This document shows, in pieces, positions 49,939 through 64,000 of a stretch of 64,000 nt of DNA. The stretch's first letter is position 1. The number at the start of each line of letters is the position of its first letter. Source of the stretch: Euborellia annulipes (lineage: Eukaryota; Arthropoda; Insecta; Dermaptera; Anisolabididae). The notes beneath the pieces were generated by a model. The model made no database searches and was not told the DNA's origin. It worked only from the letters and a program-made list of their open reading frames with translations. The stretch covers positions 55,558 to 119,557 of the forward strand of contig JAKCPI010014217.1 in NCBI GenBank assembly GCA_023213315.1. Reading direction: 5' to 3'. A program made the position numbers and the translations under genes.

Positions 49939-49966
49939 CACAGTTCGAATCCGTGTGCCGGCACCA
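49891..49966 (+). tRNA. tRNA-Thr (TGT)
   Basis: 76 nt cloverleaf with acceptor GCCGGCA / TGCCGGC, encoded CCA, D-loop AGCTCAGTTGGTAGAGC, T-loop GTTCGAATC and anticodon TGT. First of four tRNAs before tuf, in the same order as the E. coli thrU-tyrU-glyT-thrT-tufB operon. Confidence 0.97.
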
Positions 49967-50020
49967 TCTTAAAAGTGTAAAGTTGTTGAGTGAAGAATAA
50001 CACTGAAATAAGTGTGAAGT

Positions 50021-50104
50021 GGTGAGATTCCCGAGCGGTCAAAGGGGGCGGACTGTAACTCCGCTACGAAAGTTTCGAAGGTTCGAATCCTTCTCTCACC
50101 ACCA
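50021..50104 (+). tRNA. tRNA-Tyr (GTA)
   Basis: 84 nt with a long variable arm (class II), acceptor GGTGAGA / TCTCACC, encoded CCA and anticodon GTA. Confidence 0.96.
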
Positions 50105-50141
50105 TTAACTTCGATTGAAGTGCTAAGTATACCAGCATCGT

Positions 50142-50217
50142 GCGGGAGTAGCTCAGTTGGTAGAGCGGCAGCCTTCCAAGCTGCATGTCGCGAGTTCGAC
50201 CCTCGTCTCCCGCTCCA
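50142..50217 (+). tRNA. tRNA-Gly (TCC)
   Basis: 76 nt with acceptor GCGGGAG / CTCCCGC, encoded CCA and anticodon TCC in the loop CTTCCAA. Confidence 0.97.
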
Positions 50218-50230
50218 TCGAAGGATAATC

Positions 50231-50237
50231 GCTCTTA

Positions 50238-50277
<40 letters not shown>

Positions 50278-50305
50278 TCGAGTTCAAATCTCGATAAGAG
50301 CTCCA
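50231..50305 (+). tRNA. tRNA-Thr (GGT)
   Basis: 75 nt with acceptor GCTCTTA / TAAGAGC, encoded CCA and anticodon GGT. Last tRNA before tuf. Confidence 0.97.
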
Positions 50306-50450
50306 GATACAGTTTAGTAGATTTTCTACAAAGATTTAAAAAGCAGGCTTATTAGTCTGCTTTTCAAGTATTGGGTGTTTGATTTTTAGGCGATATGTCG
50401 ATGCTGAGTTCGGCTCAGAGTGGTGTTCGACGTAAACGAGGAATATAAAC

Positions 50451-51641
50451 ATGGCTAAGGCTAAGTTTGAACGTAATAAGCCACACGTAAACGTGGGCAC
50501 AATCGGTCACGTTGACCATGGTAAAACAACTTTAACTGCTGCGATTGCAACTATTTGTGCAAAAACTTACGGCGGTGAAGCGAAAGATTACTCACAAATC
50601 GACTCAGCACCTGAAGAAAAAGCACGTGGTATTACAATTAATACTTCACACGTAGAATACGATTCTCCAATCCGTCACTACGCTCACGTAGACTGCCCGG
50701 GCCACGCCGATTATGTTAAAAACATGATTACTGGTGCTGCTCAGATGGACGGCGCGATCCTTGTATGTGCTGCGACTGATGGCCCAATGCCACAAACTCG
50801 TGAACACATCCTTCTTTCTCGTCAGGTTGGTGTACCTTACATCATCGTATTCTTGAACAAGTGTGACCTTGTTGATGATGAAGAATTACTTGAATTAGTA
50901 GAAATGGAAGTTCGTGAACTTCTTTCTACTTATGACTTCCCAGGTGATGACACTCCAGTTATCCGTGGTTCTGCGCTTAAAGCGTTGGAAGGCGATGCTG
51001 GTCAATATGGCGAGCCTTCAGTTCTTGCTCTTGTTGAAGCGCTTGACTCTTACATTCCAGAACCAGAACGTGCTATCGACAAAGCATTCTTGATGCCAAT
51101 CGAAGACGTATTCTCTATTTCTGGTCGTGGTACTGTAGTAACAGGCCGTGTTGAATCTGGTATCGTTAAAGTTGGCGAATCAGTTGAAATCGTTGGTATT
51201 CGTGACACAGTAGTAACAACTGTAACTGGCGTAGAAATGTTCCGTAAATTGCTTGACGAAGGTCGTGCAGGCGAGAACTGTGGTGTTCTTCTACGTGGTA
51301 CTAAGCGTGAAGACGTACAACGTGGTCAAGTACTTGCTAAACCAGGTACAATCAAGCCACACACTAAATTCGATGCAGAAGTATACGTACTTTCTAAAGA
51401 AGAAGGTGGTCGTCATACTCCATTCCTTAACGGCTACCGTCCACAGTTCTACTTCCGTACAACTGACGTAACTGGCGCAATCCAATTACAAGACGGCGTT
51501 GAAATGGTTATGCCAGGTGACAACGTTGAAATGTCAGTAGAATTAATCCACCCGATCGCAATGGACCCAGGTCTACGTTTTGCGATCCGTGAAGGTGGTC
51601 GTACTGTAGGTGCTGGTGTTGTTGCGAAAGTAACTGCATAA
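50451..51641 (+). CDS. tuf: Elongation factor Tu
   Basis: GTPase delivering aminoacyl-tRNA to the ribosome, 396 residues. G1 [10 protein letters not shown]3 DCPGHADY and G4 NKCD are intact, followed by beta-barrel domains II and III with [22 protein letters not shown]. The frame is undamaged, unlike the ribosomal and polymerase genes that follow. It has an AACGAGGAA Shine-Dalgarno and is preceded by four tRNAs on the same transcript. Confidence 0.98.
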   Translation: MAKAKFERNKPHVNVGTIGHVDHGKTTLTAAIATICAKTYGGEAKDYSQIDSAPEEKARGITINTSHVEYDSPIRHYAHVDCPGHADYVKNMITGAAQMDGAILVCAATDGPMPQTREHILLSRQVGVPYIIVFLNKCDLVDDEELLELVEMEVRELLSTYDFPGDDTPVIRGSALKALEGDAGQYGEPSVLALVEALDSYIPEPERAIDKAFLMPIEDVFSISGRGTVVTGRVESGIVKVGESVEIVGIRDTVVTTVTGVEMFRKLLDEGRAGENCGVLLRGTKREDVQRGQVLAKPGTIKPHTKFDAEVYVLSKEEGGRHTPFLNGYRPQFYFRTTDVTGAIQLQDGVEMVMPGDNVEMSVELIHPIAMDPGLRFAIREGGRTVGAGVVAKVTA

Positions 51642-51701
51642 GCATAGTATAGTGACGGATTACGTCTCAGATTGAGGGCTTTGGCTCTCAATCTGCATTA
51701 T

Positions 51702-51777
51702 AGGTCAGTAGTTCAATTGGTAGAGCGTCGGTCTCCAAAACCGAATGTTGGGGGTTCGAGTCCCTCCTGACCTGCCA
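51702..51777 (+). tRNA. tRNA-Trp (CCA)
   Basis: 76 nt with acceptor AGGTCAG / CTGACCT, encoded CCA and anticodon CCA. It lies between tuf and secE, and a GATTGAGGG...CTCTCAATC hairpin at 51669-51693 separates it from tuf. Confidence 0.97.
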
Positions 51778-51852
51778 TATTTTGAAATAAAAAGCTTGAT
51801 GCTGGCTTAGTTGTTCATATAATAAGTCGCGAGTTCTACGACGAGTACAAAA

Positions 51853-52294
51853 ATGTCGAATGATAAATCGCGTGACGCATTGAGCGACGCGCCAATTCCT
51901 CAAAGAAATAATTCTGCTGAAGTTGTTCAGTTCTGGTTCGCCTCTAGATATTGTTCTATGGGTGATTGCGATTGCATTATTGGTTTTGGCTGTTATGGCG
52001 AATCAGTATTTACCAGCGCATTGGGCGCCTGCAAACAATATTTGGGTGCGCGTTGGGGCAATTTTTGCTTGTATCGTTGTGGCTTTGGGTTTATTATACG
52101 CCACCCATCAAGGTAAAGGCTTCGTTCGTTTGCTAAAAGATGCGCGAGTCGAATTGCGTCGAGTAACTTGGCCAACAAAACAAGAAACAGTCACTACATC
52201 GTGGCAGGTTCTATTGGTTGTAGTTGTTGCATCATTGGTTTTATGGTGTTTTGACTATGGTTTGGGTTGGTTAATTAAGTTGATTATCGGGTAA
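51853..52294 (+). pseudogene. secE: Preprotein translocase subunit SecE, one frameshift
   Basis: Essential component of the SecYEG channel. The N-terminal frame (51853 on) gives a polar start; after one extra base at about 51928 the second frame gives three hydrophobic helices and the conserved cytoplasmic helix RVELRRVTWPTKQETVTTSW. Intended length is about 146 residues, typical of SecE with three membrane segments. An essential gene cannot be broken this way, so the extra base is probably an error. It precedes nusG by 7 bases. Confidence 0.87.
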
Positions 52295-52301
52295 AAGAGC
52301 T

Positions 52302-52835
52302 ATGAAACGTTGGTACATTATTCATGCCTACTCTGGCTATGAAAAACAAGTGTTACGTTCACTTACAGAACGAATCCAGCGTAGCGCTGTTGCTGATAGC
52401 TTTGGTGATGTCCTTGTTCCTACCGAAGAAGTGGTAGAAATGAAGGATGGTAAGAAACGTAAATCTGAGCGCAAATTCTTTCCTGGCTATGTGTTAGTCG
52501 AAATGGAAATGAATGATGATACTTGGCATATCGTTAAAGAGTGTCCAAAGGTTCTAGGTTTTATCGGTGGTACACCTGAAAAGCCAGCACCAATCACTCA
52601 GCGTGAAGCAGATGCGATTCTTGCGCGTGTACGTAATACAGGTGAAGCACCACGTCCTAAGACGATGTTTGAGCCAGGCGAAGAATTACTTGTTATTGAC
52701 GGTCCATTCACAGACTTTAAAGGTGTTGTGGAAGAAGTTCAATACGAGAAGTCACGTTTAACGTTGACGATTAACGTATTTAATCGACCAACTCAGGTTG
52801 AACTCGAATTTCGCCAAGTCGAAAAAACGATTTAA
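52302..52835 (+). CDS. nusG: Transcription termination/antitermination factor NusG
   Basis: 177 residues: NGN domain (RWYIIHAYSGYEKQV, KFFPGYVLVEM) and C-terminal KOW domain (GPFTDFKGVVEEV). It couples polymerase to Rho and to ribosomes. The frame is intact, between secE and rplK in the conserved order. Confidence 0.97.
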   Translation: MKRWYIIHAYSGYEKQVLRSLTERIQRSAVADSFGDVLVPTEEVVEMKDGKKRKSERKFFPGYVLVEMEMNDDTWHIVKECPKVLGFIGGTPEKPAPITQREADAILARVRNTGEAPRPKTMFEPGEELLVIDGPFTDFKGVVEEVQYEKSRLTLTINVFNRPTQVELEFRQVEKTI

Positions 52836-52850
52836 TCTTAATTGGTTGAA

Positions 52851-52876
52851 AAACGCCCGATTTTATCGGGCATTGT
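52851..52876 (+). terminator. Weak terminator-like hairpin after nusG
   Basis: The stem GCCCGAT / ATCGGGC is followed by only ATTGTTGTTG, so termination may be partial. It separates secE-nusG from the rplKA unit. Confidence 0.5.
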
Positions 52877-52944
52877 TGTTGTAATAAAAGTGTAGCGTAA
52901 ACATTGGGGAGCCTAGCGGCGTTTGTACCCAGAGGTATTTTAAA

Positions 52945-53373
52945 ATGGCTAAGAAGATTGACGGCTATATCAAGCTGCAAGTTCCAGCTGGTAAAGCAAA
53001 TCCATCTCCACCAATTGGTCCTGCATTAGGTCAACGTGGTGTAAACATCATGGCATTCTGTAAAGAATTCAATGCTGCTACACAAAAAGTTGAACAAGGT
53101 CTTCCAATTCCTGTAGTGATTACTGTGTACAACGATAAGTCGTTCACATTCATCATGAAAACTCCTCCAGCTTCTATTCTTCTTAAGAAAGCTGCTGGTA
53201 TTCAAAAAGGTTCAGCTGTACCAAACAAAACTAAAGTTGGTAAGTTGACTCGTGCTCAGTTAGAAGAAATTGCGACTACTAAAGAACCAGATTTAACTGG
53301 TGCTGATTTAGACGCACGTGTACGTACCATCGCTGGTTCTGCACGTTCTATGGGCTTGGAAGTGGAGCTATAA
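52945..53373 (+). CDS. rplK: 50S ribosomal protein L11
   Basis: 142 residues, with the N-terminal Pro-rich [17 protein letters not shown] and the C-terminal rRNA-binding domain ending [13 protein letters not shown]. Part of the GTPase-associated centre. Intact frame, 3 bases before rplA. Confidence 0.98.
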   Translation: MAKKIDGYIKLQVPAGKANPSPPIGPALGQRGVNIMAFCKEFNAATQKVEQGLPIPVVITVYNDKSFTFIMKTPPASILLKKAAGIQKGSAVPNKTKVGKLTRAQLEEIATTKEPDLTGADLDARVRTIAGSARSMGLEVEL

Positions 53374-53376
53374 GAC

Positions 53377-54072
53377 ATGGCAAAGTTAACTAAACGTCAA
53401 AAAGCCATTGCTGCTGCTGTTGAAGCAAACAAAGTTTACACTTTGGAAGAAGCTGTGCAAGTTCTTAACAGCCTACCTGCTGCAAAGTTCAAAGAATCTT
53501 TAGATGTAGCTGTAAATCTTGGTGTAGACCCGCGTAAATCTGATCAGGTTGTTCGTGGTGCGACTACATTACCTGCTGGTACTGGTAAAACTGTACGTGT
53601 AGCGGTATTTGCTCAAGGTGCTCAAGCAGAAGCTGCTAAAGAAGCTGGTGCAGACATCGTAGGTTTTGAAGACCTTGCTGAAAGCATCCAAGGTGGAAAC
53701 CTTAACTTTGATGTTGTAATCGCTGCTCCTGACGCTATGCGTGTTGTTGGTAAGCTCGGTACAATTCTTGGTCCACGTGGTTTAATGCCAAACCCTAAAG
53801 TTGGTACTGTAACTCCTGATGTAGCGAATGCTGTTAAAAACGCTAAATCTGGTCAGGCTCGTTACCGTGTAGACAAAGCGGGTATTATCCATGCTGCGAT
53901 CGGTCAATTAGGCTTTGAAGCTGCTGCTATCCGTCAAAACGTTGAAACCTTAGTTGCTGACTTGAAAAAGTTAAAACCTGCAACTTCTAAAGGTGTATAC
54001 ATCAAAAAGATCACTTTGAGCTCAACTATGGGTCCTGGTCTTACTGTTGATGTAAGCAACGTTTCTAACTAA
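53377..54072 (+). CDS. rplA: 50S ribosomal protein L1
   Basis: 231 residues of the L1 stalk protein, with signature [17 protein letters not shown]. In other bacteria it represses its own rplKA mRNA. Intact frame. Long leader of rplJ follows. Confidence 0.98.
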   Translation: MAKLTKRQKAIAAAVEANKVYTLEEAVQVLNSLPAAKFKESLDVAVNLGVDPRKSDQVVRGATTLPAGTGKTVRVAVFAQGAQAEAAKEAGADIVGFEDLAESIQGGNLNFDVVIAAPDAMRVVGKLGTILGPRGLMPNPKVGTVTPDVANAVKNAKSGQARYRVDKAGIIHAAIGQLGFEAAAIRQNVETLVADLKKLKPATSKGVYIKKITLSSTMGPGLTVDVSNVSN

Positions 54073-54389
54073 GTTTAAAACTTGGTCAAGAATTTTAAAG
54101 TCCTGATTGAGGGCAGGGTGTAAAGAAGGTCATAGATTTTTTACACTCATTCAAAGTAATGCTTTGTTTCCTCACTCATCAGGCGGACTTTGAATTGATA
54201 AATGTAAATTTATCAGCGTCAAAGACCACAGGCGAAGAGACTTCTTTTGAATATCTTCTTAATAACCCAGCCTGCGTAGACGCGGTGGTGTGATTTATTC
54301 CTCCTCCGCGTGTAAGTCAAATCCTTGTTGACTTGCGAATTGGGAGTGTACTTTTTTGAGTACATAAATCACCGTTAGGAGGTTTTACA
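54073..54389 (+). promoter_or_regulatory. Probable L10 leader of rplJL-rpoBC
   Basis: 317 bases without a gene. AAGTCCTGAT (near 54098-54107) can pair with ATCAG...GGACTT (54178-54190), a second hairpin TTGATAAAT / ATTTATCA follows, and a GTACT...AGTAC hairpin lies just before the TAGGAGG Shine-Dalgarno. Position and structure fit the known autoregulatory target of the L10(L12) complex. It probably also holds the rplJ promoter. Confidence 0.65.
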
Positions 54390-54897
54390 ATGGCTCTTCT
54401 TATTGAAAGCAAAAAACAGATCGTTGCTGAAGTGGCTCAAACTGCTTCTACAGCGTTCGCTGCCGTTGTTGCTGACTATCAAGGTTTAACTGTTGAGCAA
54501 TTAACTGCTCTTCGTGTTGAAGCTCGTAAACTAGGTGTTGCTACACGCGTTGTGCGTAACACTTTGGCTAAACGTGCTCTTCAAGATACGCAATTTGCAA
54601 TCTTGAATGACAACCTTGTTGGCCCAACAATCTTAGCATTCTCAACTTCTGAAGACGATATGGGTGCAGCTGCACGCTTGTTTGAAGAATTTGCTAAAAC
54701 TAACAAAGCATTTGAATTAAAAGCTGCTGCATTTGACGGCAAACTTTATCAAGGTGCTGAAGTTAGCGTTATCGCAAATCTTCCAAACCAAGAAAAAGCG
54801 CTTACTATGCTCGCCTCTGTTCTTCAAGCTCCTATTTCGAAATTGGGTCGCCTTACTTACAGCGCTTCAAGAGAAAAACGAGTCAGAAGCTGCTTAA
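54390..54897 (+). pseudogene. rplJ: 50S ribosomal protein L10, frameshift near the end
   Basis: L10 anchors L7/L12 dimers. The frame is normal to residue 155 or so. An extra T at about 54857 then diverts the last codons, which should read TTALQEKNESEAA and stop at 54895-54897 (168 residues). As given, the frame runs on to 54941, adding an unrelated tail. The last residues are part of the helix that binds L7/L12, so a true change would be harmful. Confidence 0.92.
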
Positions 54898-54945
54898 GCT
54901 TAAATCTACTTCCACACCATTCAATACCCATTTGGAGTTAATCTC

Positions 54946-55313
54946 ATGGCTTTAACAAACGAAGAAATCCTAAACGCAGTTGCTGAAAAAACTGTTCTTG
55001 AACTTGTTGAACTTATTTCTGCTTTTGAAGAAAAATTCAACGTATCTGCTGCTGCTGTAGCTGTAGCTGCTGCTCCTGCTGCTGCTGCTGCTGAAGAGCA
55101 AACTGAATTCAACGTTGAGTTGACTTCTTTTGGTGCTAACAAAGTAGCGGTAATTAAAGCAGTTCGTGAAGCAACTGGCCTTGGTCTTAAAGAAGCTAAA
55201 GACCTAGTTGAAGGCGCTCCTTCAAGTTCTTAAAGAAGGCATTTCTAAAGAAGAAGGCTGAAGAACTTAAGAAGAAACTTGAAGAAGCTGGTGCTACAGT
55301 TACACTTAAGTAA
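54946..55313 (+). pseudogene. rplL: 50S ribosomal protein L7/L12, two frameshifts
   Basis: The N-terminal dimerisation domain, Ala-rich hinge ([17 protein letters not shown]) and the start of the C-terminal domain are normal. One extra T at about 55221 and one extra G at about 55257 break the rest, which should continue [11 protein letters not shown] and end TVTLK at TAA 55311-55313 (121 residues). As given, the frame ends at 55233 after SSS. Confidence 0.92.
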
Positions 55314-55621
55314 TTGTAAAAGGAGTCGGTTTTTAAATCGGCTCCAAAAAATGGCTGATGGCTCTTGGGTCATCAGCCTTTTTGCGTTACAATAATCGGC
55401 TCGATTTTTGTTTGTTCGGTACAATAATTGTCGTTTTTTGGAATAATTAGACGCAATTTCAAACGTTTACCAATATTTTTCCTTTTTAAAAAATATTGTT
55501 AAGCGTTTTAATACCACTAAAAATTGCAGCATTTGTATAACAGTGGTGGCCATATCGGCCTGTGTAATTCCTTCTGAGTCCGTTCTGCAGGCGGGCTTAG
55601 TTTACTTTCCGAGGACTCCAG
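55314..55621 (+). other. rplL-rpoB intergenic region with attenuator-like hairpins
   Basis: 308 bases without a gene. A hairpin GGAGTCGGTTT / AAATCGGCTCC at 55322-55345 is followed by a terminator-like GGCTGATG / CATCAGCC plus Ts at 55353-55384. This is the usual site of partial termination and RNase III processing that lowers rpoB relative to ribosomal protein expression. The rest is AT-rich with no feature that I can name. Confidence 0.65.
55353..55384 (+). terminator. Attenuator/terminator between rplL and rpoB
   Basis: The stem GGCTGATG / CATCAGCC with a T-run of five lies about 40 bases after the rplL stop. Confidence 0.75.
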
Positions 55622-59738
<4,117 letters not shown>

Positions 59739-59759
59739 AGTTCGTCAAGACTCACAGAT

Positions 59760-59779
59760 CCCTCTTTATGAAAGAGGGA
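59760..59779 (+). other. Hairpin between rpoB and rpoC
   Basis: CCCTCTTT ATG AAAGAGGG is a perfect 8-base stem in the 130-base gap. It lacks a T-run, so it is more likely a processing or stability hairpin than a terminator. Confidence 0.5.
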
Positions 59780-59814
59780 CTTCCCAAAAAGGGGATCAAG
59801 GATAAATTTAGTGA

Positions 59815-64000
<4,186 letters not shown>

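Noticed and set aside
54921..55142. Minus-strand Ala-rich frame opposite rplL
   Set aside because: Produced by the repetitive GCT codons of the L7/L12 hinge read on the other strand.

Overview
The window reads as chromosomal DNA of a gammaproteobacterium of the genus Acinetobacter, most likely the A. baumannii/calcoaceticus group. The base composition is AT-rich (around 40% GC by eye). The protein sequences (DksA, GspD, RpoB, EF-Tu, H-NS-like, LptF/G, ThiC) look Acinetobacter-like, and the gene neighbourhoods are Moraxellaceae/Pseudomonadales-like: argH-algZ-algR-hemC-hemD-hemX-hemY, pilS-pilR, gspN-gspC-gspD, xerD-dsbC-hom-thrC and tRNA-tuf-tRNA-secE-nusG-rplKAJL-rpoBC. This identification is inference from recognition, not from a database search.

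Layout. 1-3.4 kb: end of riboflavin synthase, two small uncharacterised genes, holC and pepA. 3.5-8.5 kb: lptF-lptG (LPS export), gpmI and a C-terminal processing protease. 8.5-12.2 kb (minus): pilR, pilS and a GacA-type regulator. 12.4-18.2 kb: pbpG, then thrC, hom, dsbC and xerD on the minus strand. 18.3-20.7 kb: feoA-feoB plus a small membrane gene behind a Fur-like site. 20.9-23.5 kb: murD-ftsW. 23.5-29.9 kb (minus): gluQ, dksA, cpdA, nudF, thiC with a TPP riboswitch, and a lipoprotein gene. 30-34.4 kb: a TetR regulator with an EamA transporter, tolC, phoU, a candidate small RNA and the Fe-trafficking gene yggX. 34.4-42 kb: argH, algZ, algR, hemCDXY and a thioesterase. 42.2-49.8 kb: H-NS-like protein, gspN-C-D, an FHA protein, gph and trpE. 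49.9-64 kb: four tRNAs, tuf, tRNA-Trp, secE, nusG, rplK, rplA, rplJ, rplL, rpoB and the first part of rpoC.

The most unusual property is the state of the reading frames. From about 45.8 kb on, gspD, secE, rplJ, rplL, rpoB and rpoC are broken by single extra bases. I count 28 in rpoB and at least 16 in the part of rpoC present, and between them the protein is essentially normal. In the first 36 kb a few other genes (pilS, xerD, gluQ, a lipoprotein gene, yggX, argH) each carry one indel, mostly in short homopolymers. Because many of these genes are essential, most of these breaks are far more likely to be sequencing or assembly errors than biology. The annotation therefore gives the intended extent of each gene and the position of its breaks.

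No phage, insertion sequence, CRISPR array, resistance island or other accessory system is visible: this is a core housekeeping segment. The most promising new element is a roughly 90-nt candidate small RNA between phoU and yggX (minus strand, 33841-33932). It has its own promoter-like boxes, a C-rich loop and an intrinsic terminator. Lesser candidates are a leader/attenuator-like region before trpE, a pair of perfect palindromes inside the 5' end of gluQ, and a long hairpin between lptG and gpmI.
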